Shown: one piece after another, positions 24,264 through 31,517 of the stretch
Numbering within the stretch: the stretch's first letter is position 1
How the letters are laid out: each line of letters opens with the position of its first letter
Assembly (NCBI GenBank): GCA_035510605.1
Contig: DATKGW010000021.1
Span: 1 to 47,792 of the forward strand
DNA: 47,792 nt
Source: DATKGW01 sp035510605
Lineage (GTDB): Bacteria; Patescibacteriota; Saccharimonadia; Saccharimonadales; CAIOMD01
Direction: 5' to 3'
The notes under the pieces: model-generated
What the model was told of the DNA's origin: nothing
Seen by the model: only the letters and a program-made list of their open reading frames with translations
Database searches by the model: none
Program-made: the position numbers and the translations under genes

Positions 24264-24970
24264 TTAATTAATAAATAAAAGCGTTCCTGGTTGCCTTTGG
24301 CACCCGTAATGGCAGAATCTGCTTTATTAATAATTACAAAGTATTTTTTGGCCCAATCTTCGAAATGCTTAATAATATCGCGGCGCATGGTATCATTTTT
24401 TATTACGCCTTTATGCATTGAGTTATCGCCTGCTTCGAATTGCGGCTTTAGCATAGCTAGTACTTGAGTGTTCGGGCCCGAAATCTTAGTAACATGCGGC
24501 AAAACTTCCCTTAAAGAGATAAAAGAGACATCGATTAGAACTATGTCGGGCTTATTTGCCAGAATAAAGTAGCGGATGTCAGTTTGTTCGTGCAACTCGA
24601 TTTTTGGATTATCTAATAATGATGTGTGCAGTTGCTTGGTGCCAACATCTACAGCGATTACCCTTTTAGCTCCATTTCGCAGAGCAAAATCCGTAAACCC
24701 ACCGGTACTGCTGCCGACATCAAGCACAATTTTATCTTTAAAATCCATCTTTAATTTATCAGCCACACTGGCTAACTTTAAACCGGCGCGGCTAACATAT
24801 TGCTCTTGCTGGTCTAGTTTTATTTTGGCATTTTCGTTTACAAAATAACCCTGCCTGGCAATCACCCTGCCATCAACAGAAACTTTGCCCAACTTAATAT
24901 AACTTTCCGCTTGGCTGCGTGTAGCTACTAACCCCAGCCTGACTAGTTCTGTATCGAGTCTTTGCTTCAT
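24260..24970 (-). CDS. tlyA: TlyA-family rRNA methyltransferase
   Basis: A 236-aa protein with an N-terminal S4 RNA-binding domain (about 1-60, RLDTELVRLGLVATRSQAES) and a FtsJ-like SAM methyltransferase domain (VLDVGSSTGGFTDFALRNGA at about 84-103, AVDVGTKQ, DVSFISL). In other bacteria TlyA 2'-O-methylates 16S and 23S rRNA and has been called a hemolysin; the rRNA role is more likely here. The ATG at 24970 is preferred over a TTG one codon upstream. It lies downstream of the second hydrolase-like paralogue by 6 nt, and its 3' end overlaps ychF by 4 nt. Confidence 0.93.
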   Translation of the reverse strand: MKQRLDTELVRLGLVATRSQAESYIKLGKVSVDGRVIARQGYFVNENAKIKLDQQEQYVSRAGLKLASVADKLKMDFKDKIVLDVGSSTGGFTDFALRNGAKRVIAVDVGTKQLHTSLLDNPKIELHEQTDIRYFILANKPDIVLIDVSFISLREVLPHVTKISGPNTQVLAMLKPQFEAGDNSMHKGVIKNDTMRRDIIKHFEDWAKKYFVIINKADSAITGAKGNQERFYLLIN

Positions 24971-24976
24971 CAACTA

Positions 24977-26014
24977 TTAAGTAAGAGCCAGCATATAAAG
25001 TTTTGCAAGTAATGTAAGTTCATCACCCCAAGTATGTTTGCCGCCATTAACTTTGATCGAAGTAAAACTATCAAGCCCGTACATCTCATATAATCTTTGC
25101 AGGCTAGGCTCAATTTTTGCTGGTTTGGTGATTTCACTGGCAGAGCCATAGCCAACTACAATTCTGTCTATTTTACTCTCCGCCAAAACTTCTGACATCT
25201 GTTGTTCAAAAGTATCTTTGGCTAAACCGCGATAAATATAATGGTTGGCTGCTGGTCTTGCAAATGTTGAAACTAAAAAGTTAATGCCATACACAGTTCC
25301 GTTATTATAGGCCTCGTTTTGTGCCTTTAGTCCCGTATCTTCTACGGCTTTTTTAAGATCAGGAATTGTTGCTTTAAAGAAATCACTCGCCAATTTAATT
25401 AATGGCCTCGCTTCTACTTGCGGATCATCTCCTATACTTAAAGCATTAATATCTAAGTTGCTACCATACGCTTCTGCTGCTGCAGTCCGGGCAAGTGAAG
25501 AAGCTAGGGAAAAGCCAAGTAGTGCTACGTGCCCAAAGTCCTTTTCAGCAACAACGTGCAGCAACTCCTTGGCTGCCGGACCCAGATCTCCGCTTTTTAT
25601 CACACGCCTTTCATCCCAGCTCAGTTGAATAGAGCTATCTGACCCCGGACTACTTAATAGCACAACGGGCTTTAGTTTTCCCTGGTCATCCCTAATATCA
25701 GCATCTTTAGCAACTTCGGCAATAAAACGTGCTTTTACCAGATTGTTTGGGGCCATAGTGTTAGCGAAAGGGCTAAACAACACCAGAGCCTCTTCTTTAG
25801 AGTATCCTTCGTAGTCATTGGCCGTAATTACCGCATAAGCAATTCCTTTTTCTGACTTTTCAACAGATTGTAATAAGTCATAAATAAGTTTATCGGGATT
25901 TTGCTTATTTAAGGTATCTATCGATTTTTGAATCGCTTCATCTAGTTCCGGATGCTCGTTATTCGGCCAAATTTCTGTGGGGTTAAAAGTTGGTACCATT
26001 ATCTCTTGAGACAT
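24977..26014 (-). CDS. Alpha/beta-hydrolase-like protein, paralogue B
   Basis: A 345-aa soluble protein clearly homologous to the product of 304-1329 over its whole length. Matching blocks include EEALVLFSPFANT against TDALVMFNPFANA and ALLGFSLASSLA against ALLGFSQGADMA. The HTWGDELTLLAKLYM C-terminus is also shared. Unlike copy A, the nucleophile elbow reads GFSLA, not GxSxG, although the Ser and the C-terminal His are kept. It could have altered activity or be a regulatory or binding paralogue. It has an SD (TGAGGATACAGT before ATG) and sits in a minus-strand run with the 2H phosphoesterase and tlyA. Function unknown. Confidence 0.8.
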   Translation of the reverse strand: MSQEIMVPTFNPTEIWPNNEHPELDEAIQKSIDTLNKQNPDKLIYDLLQSVEKSEKGIAYAVITANDYEGYSKEEALVLFSPFANTMAPNNLVKARFIAEVAKDADIRDDQGKLKPVVLLSSPGSDSSIQLSWDERRVIKSGDLGPAAKELLHVVAEKDFGHVALLGFSLASSLARTAAAEAYGSNLDINALSIGDDPQVEARPLIKLASDFFKATIPDLKKAVEDTGLKAQNEAYNNGTVYGINFLVSTFARPAANHYIYRGLAKDTFEQQMSEVLAESKIDRIVVGYGSASEITKPAKIEPSLQRLYEMYGLDSFTSIKVNGGKHTWGDELTLLAKLYMLALT

Positions 26015-26029
26015 ACTGTATCCTCAAAT

Positions 26030-26539
26030 TCATTCTCGAGCCACTGTTTCATCTGACTGGCCAAGCATATTTTTTGCTACAACTGTTTTAGTACCCTTAA
26101 TTTTATGCATTACCGCAATATGATCAAATATCAACTTTTGGGTCTCATTTATTGGCGGAAGATATTTTTTAATAGTGACGTGAGGTGTAAATTCATCTCT
26201 TATAAAACGAGTGTAGCCAGTATTAATATTGTGTCTTCCCAGTTCATCAAACAAAGACACATGCACTGCTTGTAAATAGCTATTCGGCTTTACAAGAATC
26301 ACAGGAATATCTTTTTTATCACCAATCATCATCCGCCCGTCCATTTTGATTTCAAACGGGTCAAACTTTGACGCCACTGTCTCAGCCACCTTAAGCACAG
26401 CTTGCTTGTCGGCAAAAAAAGGCGGGACAAGAGTTACGTGCTGTGGTGTATGATTTGATTTATCGCCAATTCTACGTTTTTCTGTCAAAAAAACATAAAA
26501 GTATCTATCATTATTAGTCGTGCTATTTTTTGCGCTCAC
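26030..26539 (-). CDS. 2H phosphoesterase (2'-5' RNA ligase-like)
   Basis: A protein of about 169 aa with the two HxT motifs of the 2H superfamily: HVT at 34-36 (TPQHVTLVPPF) and HVT at 120-122 (FTPHVTIKKY). These enzymes hydrolyse or ligate 2'-5' or cyclic phosphodiesters in RNA. The biological substrate here is not known. I place the start at a GTG (26539) that overlaps the last 17 nt of efp and has AGGA upstream. An ATG at 26575 would overlap efp by 53 nt and add residues with no 2H homology. It is probably co-translated with efp. Confidence 0.75.
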   Translation of the reverse strand: MSAKNSTTNNDRYFYVFLTEKRRIGDKSNHTPQHVTLVPPFFADKQAVLKVAETVASKFDPFEIKMDGRMMIGDKKDIPVILVKPNSYLQAVHVSLFDELGRHNINTGYTRFIRDEFTPHVTIKKYLPPINETQKLIFDHIAVMHKIKGTKTVVAKNMLGQSDETVARE

Positions 26540-27086
26540 GGTAGCTACCGTCCTCGGTGCTAACACTAATAACATCGCCTTGTTTTATAAACGCCGGCAC
26601 CCTAATAGTGATACCGGTTTCTAATTTGGCATCTTTTAAAACGCTGCTGCTGGTATCACCCCGCACCACATTTTCAGTATAGGTGACCCTTAAGAAGACA
26701 TTCTTGGGCATATCGATATTAATAATCCGGCCATTAAAAATTTGGGCCTTTACTAAATCGCCCTCTTTAAGGTAGCCTGAGTTATCGCTAATCATATCGG
26801 CACTCACATCTAACGGCTCATAAGAAGTGCTGTCCATAAAATAAAATTTTGCACCATCACTATAAAGATACTGGACGTTTTTGTTAGTTATATCCGCCGG
26901 CTCAATAGATTCGTTACCCTTAAATGTTCTATCCAACACTTTGCCATCAAGCAGACTTTTTATACGCACGTTAACAATGGAGCCGCCGCGGCCCATGACT
27001 TTTTGCGAATAATCCACAACCTTATAAGGCTGTCCATCCAATTGGAAAATCGTGCCTTTTTTAAGATCGGTTATACCAAATGCCAT
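26523..27086 (-). CDS. efp: Elongation factor P
   Basis: About 187 aa. EF-P rescues ribosomes stalled at polyproline. The KOW domain starts MAFGITDLKKGTIFQLDG, and two OB domains follow; the C-terminal GDVISVSTEDGSYRERK is typical. The loop that reaches the peptidyl transferase centre reads VMGRGGSIV, with Arg where many bacteria have the modified Lys. Arg at this point is known from the rhamnosylated (EarP) subfamily, but I see no earP here, so the modification state is unknown. ATG at 27086 or 27092 are both possible; starts further upstream look non-coding. Confidence 0.93.
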   Translation of the reverse strand: MAFGITDLKKGTIFQLDGQPYKVVDYSQKVMGRGGSIVNVRIKSLLDGKVLDRTFKGNESIEPADITNKNVQYLYSDGAKFYFMDSTSYEPLDVSADMISDNSGYLKEGDLVKAQIFNGRIINIDMPKNVFLRVTYTENVVRGDTSSSVLKDAKLETGITIRVPAFIKQGDVISVSTEDGSYRERKK

Positions 27087-27148
27087 ATTCATTTCGCTTT
27101 CGTAGATTATTAATTGCAATATTCAAAATTCAATATGCAAACTACAAA

Positions 27149-27355
27149 TTAATTATGGGTTACAAACGGCAACAGTGCGATGTGACGAGCACGTTTAATG
27201 GCACCAGCCAAACGGCGTTGTTGCATCTCCGTTAAACCGGTTCGCTTGCGCGTTTCTATCTGGCCAAATTGATTGACAAAACGCTGCAAAGTCTTAACAT
27301 CTTTATAGTCAAAATAGATTGATCCGGTTACTGGTTTTCGTTGATTGGTAGACAT
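27149..27355 (-). CDS. rpsR: 30S ribosomal protein bS18
   Basis: A 68-aa protein with the bS18 signature: YKDVKTLQRFVNQFGQIETRK, then TGLTEMQQRRLAGAIKRARHIALLPF. It binds the platform of 16S rRNA together with bS6. It follows ssb in the conserved rpsF-ssb-rpsR order, separated by 22 nt. Length is normal. Confidence 0.97.
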   Translation of the reverse strand: MSTNQRKPVTGSIYFDYKDVKTLQRFVNQFGQIETRKRTGLTEMQQRRLAGAIKRARHIALLPFVTHN

Positions 27356-27377
27356 TTATTCTCCTTACATACCTTTA

Positions 27378-27845
27378 TTAAAACGGAATCTCTGAGAGGT
27401 CAATCGGCTCGTCGCTGATGTCTTCTATGACAACATCTTTTTTAGCCGTCGGCTTTTTAGACTTTTCTTCATCTTCCGGTTTTTCTTGTTGTTGAACCGA
27501 GCCACTATTTTCACCTCTGCCGCCTAAGAATGTTACATCGCCGGCAACAACCTCCACCTTGCTGCGCTTATTGCCATCTTGCTCCCAAGAGCGGCTTTGC
27601 AATCGGCCGCTAACCAACACCGGGCGGCCTTTGGTTACATATTGCGCCACCCGCTCCCCTAAACCAGCCCAGGCAACGACATCTACATAATCCGTTGCTT
27701 CTATCCAATTGCCGTCAGAACCCTTGTAACTACGGTTAAGAGCTAAACTAAAACTGCAGACACTCTGCCCGTTCGGAGTTGTGCGCAACTCCGGGTCACG
27801 GGTTAAATTGCCCATTAATATTACTTGGTTAAAACTTCGTGCCAT
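27378..27845 (-). CDS. ssb: Single-stranded DNA-binding protein
   Basis: A 155-aa SSB. The OB fold (about 1-108) contains MARSFNQVILMGNLTRDPELR and the typical YVTKGRPVLVSGRLQSRSW. A Gln/Glu/Lys-rich linker and an acidic C-terminal tail follow. The tail ends DEPIDLSEIPF, which keeps the DxxxPF-type tip used to recruit replication and repair proteins. It lies between rpsF and rpsR. It coats ssDNA during replication, repair and possibly natural DNA uptake. Confidence 0.97.
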   Translation of the reverse strand: MARSFNQVILMGNLTRDPELRTTPNGQSVCSFSLALNRSYKGSDGNWIEATDYVDVVAWAGLGERVAQYVTKGRPVLVSGRLQSRSWEQDGNKRSKVEVVAGDVTFLGGRGENSGSVQQQEKPEDEEKSKKPTAKKDVVIEDISDEPIDLSEIPF

Positions 27846-27856
27846 AATTCCCCTCC

Positions 27857-28255
27857 TTATTCCTCTTCCTCATTAATTTCTTCTGTTTCATGTTGTTTGG
27901 TTTCGTGTTCTTGTCTGCTGGCAGCCTTTTTAGCCCGTGCGGCTCTGGCAGCTTCGGCTTTAGCAATGGCTTTAAAATCTACTTTAGTAATCAAAAAACG
28001 GATGACCTCATCTGTAATATTAAGGCTAGCCTCGACTTTACGAACGGCTTCTGGAGGTAATTCAACCGTATAAAAAACATATACGGCGGACCCGAGGCCT
28101 TTTATTGTATAAGACAATTTGCGCTTGCCCCAGTTATCATCGGCGGTAATTTTACCACCGCCAGCGGTAATTATTTTTGTGACTTTTTGGGTGGCTTTAT
28201 CTAGATCTATCTCAAGGTCGGGATGATATAACACCGCTAACTCGTATATATTCAA
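27857..28255 (-). CDS. rpsF: 30S ribosomal protein bS6
   Basis: A 132-aa bS6. The core MNIYELAVLYHPDLEIDLDK leads to WGKRKLSYTIKGLGSAVYVFYTVELPP. A Lys/Arg/Glu-rich C-terminal extension (AARAKKAASRQEHETKQHETEE) goes beyond the usual ~95-100 aa. The start is a TTG preceded by a strong AAGGAG with 5-nt spacing, so the non-ATG start is well supported. It is the first gene of rpsF-ssb-rpsR and has a strong promoter with a leader of about 60 nt, the place where bS6-bS18 autoregulation occurs in other bacteria. Confidence 0.95.
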   Translation of the reverse strand: MNIYELAVLYHPDLEIDLDKATQKVTKIITAGGGKITADDNWGKRKLSYTIKGLGSAVYVFYTVELPPEAVRKVEASLNITDEVIRFLITKVDFKAIAKAEAARAARAKKAASRQEHETKQHETEEINEEEE

Positions 28256-28283
28256 GAGAGCTCCTTCCGTTGGTTAATGGCTG

Positions 28284-28289
28284 CCTCCT
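28284..28289 (-). promoter_or_regulatory. Second SD-like site in the rpsF leader
   Basis: A perfect AGGAGG lies 5 nt before an ATT that opens an 8-codon frame, I-N-Q-R-K-E-L-S, ending in a TGA that overlaps the TTG start of rpsF. The real rpsF SD (AAGGAG, 28266-28261) lies inside it. It may be a leader peptide or a decoy; initiation at ATT is rare and unproven. Confidence 0.3.
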
Positions 28290-28323
28290 AAAAACGTGAC
28301 AACCTGAAGTTAATGATTTGGTT

Positions 28324-28353
28324 ATTATACCTTAACCATCTCTGTTAAGTCAA
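28324..28353 (-). promoter_or_regulatory. Strong promoter of rpsF-ssb-rpsR
   Basis: The minus strand carries TTGACT (28353-28348), an 18-bp spacer and a perfect TATAAT (28329-28324). The predicted start near 28317 gives a leader of about 60 nt before rpsF. The -35 lies against the stop codon of the upstream His-rich gene. Confidence 0.8.
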
Positions 28354-28354
28354 A

Positions 28355-29125
28355 CTAAGCCGCGAGATCTTTTAAAATCTTATGATCAAGTTTGATAATA
28401 TTTTCCGGTATAAGTGGCCTTGTCACACTTAGTACTACATCTCGGGGGGTAACTAATCCTCGATTGATTATTCTTTTATTATGGCGAGCTCTTTGATATT
28501 TATCATTAATCGGTAAGGTTGATTGATCTACTAGTTTATCGATTATATGAGCGGCCAGCTTAATTCGCCTGTCTTTGTCTGGTGTAATTAAAAACTCCTC
28601 CAAGGTCAGCTCATTTATCGCTTTTATGTCTTGTTTTAAGACAACACTCATCATAAATCTACTAGCCCATTTAAGCCGCCCATTGTCTCTAATATATTCA
28701 CCTTTTAGCATTCCGGGTTGCTGCATCCCTTTATATTCGTGAAAATTCAGTGGTATGATCTCATCCTCAAATCTTGAGTTTGGTACGTCAATGGCATTTT
28801 TTGGCATATAGCCGGCAACCGCAAAAATTCCCATGAGATAGCGGCTGTATATATTTTTTGGAATGGGTGGCCCTTCGTAAATATCATGATAATCATCGTG
28901 CAGCCACGCAGGTACTAACTGAACCCTTGAATGCCTTAAAAACAGAGCACCCTTTTTATTGGATGGTAAATCAGCTTCTGGATGAAAATGATGATGCCAT
29001 ATAGTCTTAAAAGGATCATAGCCAGGGTACCTGACGGAATGAGAATACTCGGAATAATCGCTATACGGATAAATGGGTAACGGTAGCCCAGTTAAATGAT
29101 CAACAGGAGTAATCTTTTTTTCCAC
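28355..29125 (-). CDS. Unrecognised 256-aa His-rich protein
   Basis: A soluble protein with no signal peptide that I cannot assign. A notable block near residues 43-90 reads TIWHHHFHPEADLP, FLRHSRVQLVPAWLHDDYHD and IYEGPPIPK. Clustered His plus Asp residues resemble HNH-like or other metal-binding sites, but I see no clear full HNH signature. The C-terminal half is helical and basic (DKDRRIKLAAHIID, RARHNKRIINRG). The start is a GTG with AAGGA upstream. It is placed between ftsK and the rpsF operon on the same strand. Function unknown. Confidence 0.65.
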   Translation of the reverse strand: MEKKITPVDHLTGLPLPIYPYSDYSEYSHSVRYPGYDPFKTIWHHHFHPEADLPSNKKGALFLRHSRVQLVPAWLHDDYHDIYEGPPIPKNIYSRYLMGIFAVAGYMPKNAIDVPNSRFEDEIIPLNFHEYKGMQQPGMLKGEYIRDNGRLKWASRFMMSVVLKQDIKAINELTLEEFLITPDKDRRIKLAAHIIDKLVDQSTLPINDKYQRARHNKRIINRGLVTPRDVVLSVTRPLIPENIIKLDHKILKDLAA

Positions 29126-29212
29126 TTATAAAAATCCTTCTTTTTTTGATTTTTATACATTACCCACTTAGATAAATCATAAAACTTGTTTGTAAAAAGC
29201 TCAAGCTTAGTA

Positions 29213-31429
29213 TTAACGAGTTAAGAGTTCGTCTTGCGAATCATCAGATACAGGTTCATCAATAGCGTCATCTTGTGCGCTACTACCAAAGACTTCGTCC
29301 ATGCTATGCACCAACACTTCTCGCGGGCGAGCACCATCGGCCGGCCCGACTATACCCCGCTCTTCCATTTCGTCAATAATCCGCGAAGCTCTGCCATAAC
29401 CAATTCGCAACCGGCGCTGCAATAAGCTAGTACTGGCTTTATTATTTTCTAGCACTACCCTGACTGCATCACGCCACATGTCATCATCAGAATCAAGGCC
29501 CGGATAATCAGCCACAATTCCACCCTTACCATTAAGTTGCACCGGCATGCTAACGACTTCATCGTTGTATTGCGGAGCTTGCTGATCTCTTAAGAAATCA
29601 TTAACTCTGTCAATTTCATCCTTTTCGATTAAGGTGCCCTGGATACGAACCGGTTTGGCCATATCAGTAGTTTTATACAGCATATCGCCAAGACCTAAAA
29701 GTTTTTCGGCTCCGGCCTGGTCGATAATCGTCCGTGAATCAACTTGGCTGACAACCGTAAAAGCGATACGTGATGGCACGTTGGCTTTAATAAGCCCGGT
29801 AATAACGTTTACGCTCGGCCTCTGGGTAGCTAAAACCAGGTGGATGCCAGCCGCCCGGGCTTTTTGGGCAATCCTGACCACTAACGACTCGACATCTCTG
29901 GCAGCAGCCATCATCAAATCGGCCAGCTCATCAATGACAATCACGATATAGGGCATTCCCTCTTCTCTCTTAAAATCGTTATAGTCGCTGATATTGCGTT
30001 TGCCACACGCCGCAAAAGTTCTTAATCGTCGTTCCATTTCGGCGACCGCCCATTTTAAGGCACTGATGCATTTTTCCGGTTCAGTTATAACCGGTGTTAA
30101 TAGATGCGGAATATTATTATACGGGGTTAATTCAACCTGTTTTGGATCAACTAAAATCAGTTTTAAATCAGACGGGCTATTGCGAAACGTCAAACCGGTT
30201 AATATCGTATTAATCATGACCGATTTACCCGAACCCGTCTGCCCGGCAATCAGTAAGTGAGGCATTTTATCCAAAGAAGCAACTACCGGTTGGCCGGAGA
30301 TGTCTTTACCGACAGCAAAAATCAAGGGCTCGTGATCGGACGCCCACTCTTTTGAAGACAAAACGCTATGCAAGCGCACAGTGGCATACTTATAATTTGG
30401 CACCTCAATTCCAACAGCTCGTTTACCCGGTATCGGGGCCTCTATTCTAATTGATGTGGCGGCCAGTTCGTAAGAAATGTTTGATTCATAAGAAGCAATC
30501 TTGCTAAGTTTTTGGCCGGAAGAAGGTAATAAAGTATATTGCGTTACTCTGGGCCCAACATTCGCACCTTCCATCTCAACTTCTATCCCAAAATCAGCTA
30601 AAGTGGATTTAATAATATCCGCTTTGGCTTTAGTATCTCCCGGGTCGGCTTTATCTTGTTTTTGATTTAATAAATTTATACTTGGAAATTTCCAATCAGG
30701 GTCGATGGCCGCAGTCAAGGCAGCATGATCTTCACTTGGAGTAAGTTTAGCGGCAGTATTTTTTAAATTACCCAATCTTGATTGTTTACCGTCTTCGCCT
30801 GAATCATGATGGATGACAGGGACTCCTTCGTGTATTTGAAATTCATTACCCTTTTTGAGAGCTTCTAAGTCTGTGTCATCTTTTTTCTTAAACCAAGCTA
30901 GTATTACCTTAAGGAGTCTTTTTGGTGAAATTCCAAACATGAACATAAAAGCCACCCAGGCAAAAACAAAAAAGATAATAAAAGCTGTCATGCTGTTGAG
31001 AAAAGTCAAAAGGCCGGTGCTGGCCAAATGGCCAATTTCGCCACCATACGTACCTTTGCTGGCGGCCTGAGCCGAATCGCTACGATCAACAAATACATGG
31101 GTCATTCCGGCCAGGCATATCAAAAACAATAAACTGCTTAATAATTTAGAAAATGGAGTTATGTATTCGTCGTGCCTAAATTTTTGAACAGCTAAAAATA
31201 TTAATACCAGCGGCAAAATATAGGCCACCAACCCCAAAGACCAACTGGCGGCATTAAATAATTTAACCGGTAGAATACCGCCCCAACCGAGACCGCCAAG
31301 GAAAAGGAACAACGCTAAAACAACTAATACCAAAACAAATACTTGGCGCCAAAAAAAATTATTAGCTTTAGGCGCCTCGTTGGCTGCCGATGCTCGTTTG
31401 CGTTTAGTCGATTTTTTCCTTTTAGCCAT
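29213..31429 (-). CDS. ftsK: DNA translocase FtsK/SpoIIIE
   Basis: A 738-aa protein. Four to five N-terminal membrane helices (about 25-180) and a short linker precede a RecA-like motor with Walker A AGQTGSGKSVM (about 395-405) and Walker B YIVIVIDELADLMM. The C-terminal winged-helix gamma domain (TSLLQRRLRIGYGRASRIIDEME) reads DNA polarity sequences. It pumps chromosome DNA through the septum and activates Xer at dif; a Xer recombinase is encoded at 4788-5708. The linker is short compared with proteobacterial FtsK, as usual in small genomes. It follows rnj, with a promoter overlapping the rnj 3' end. Confidence 0.96.
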   Translation of the reverse strand: MAKRKKSTKRKRASAANEAPKANNFFWRQVFVLVLVVLALFLFLGGLGWGGILPVKLFNAASWSLGLVAYILPLVLIFLAVQKFRHDEYITPFSKLLSSLLFLICLAGMTHVFVDRSDSAQAASKGTYGGEIGHLASTGLLTFLNSMTAFIIFFVFAWVAFMFMFGISPKRLLKVILAWFKKKDDTDLEALKKGNEFQIHEGVPVIHHDSGEDGKQSRLGNLKNTAAKLTPSEDHAALTAAIDPDWKFPSINLLNQKQDKADPGDTKAKADIIKSTLADFGIEVEMEGANVGPRVTQYTLLPSSGQKLSKIASYESNISYELAATSIRIEAPIPGKRAVGIEVPNYKYATVRLHSVLSSKEWASDHEPLIFAVGKDISGQPVVASLDKMPHLLIAGQTGSGKSVMINTILTGLTFRNSPSDLKLILVDPKQVELTPYNNIPHLLTPVITEPEKCISALKWAVAEMERRLRTFAACGKRNISDYNDFKREEGMPYIVIVIDELADLMMAAARDVESLVVRIAQKARAAGIHLVLATQRPSVNVITGLIKANVPSRIAFTVVSQVDSRTIIDQAGAEKLLGLGDMLYKTTDMAKPVRIQGTLIEKDEIDRVNDFLRDQQAPQYNDEVVSMPVQLNGKGGIVADYPGLDSDDDMWRDAVRVVLENNKASTSLLQRRLRIGYGRASRIIDEMEERGIVGPADGARPREVLVHSMDEVFGSSAQDDAIDEPVSDDSQDELLTR

Positions 31430-31489
31430 TACTGTTATATTTTACCCTATTTTGCTTTTGCTTTAACTATTCGTAAGACAATGTAGTAT

Positions 31490-31517
31490 ATTATACCACA
31501 GTTTGACCATTTGTCTA
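31490..31517 (-). promoter_or_regulatory. Promoter of ftsK
   Basis: The minus strand has TAGACA (31517-31512), a 16-bp spacer and TATAAT (31495-31490) with TGG just before it (extended -10). The same TGTGGTATAATA string occurs at the pnp promoter. It lies at the rnj stop and gives a leader of about 54 nt. Confidence 0.6.

Noticed and set aside
29197..29208. Hairpin AAGC-TTGA-GCTT plus T-run as terminator of ftsK
   Set aside because: The stem has only 4 bp with two G-C pairs; too weak to call.
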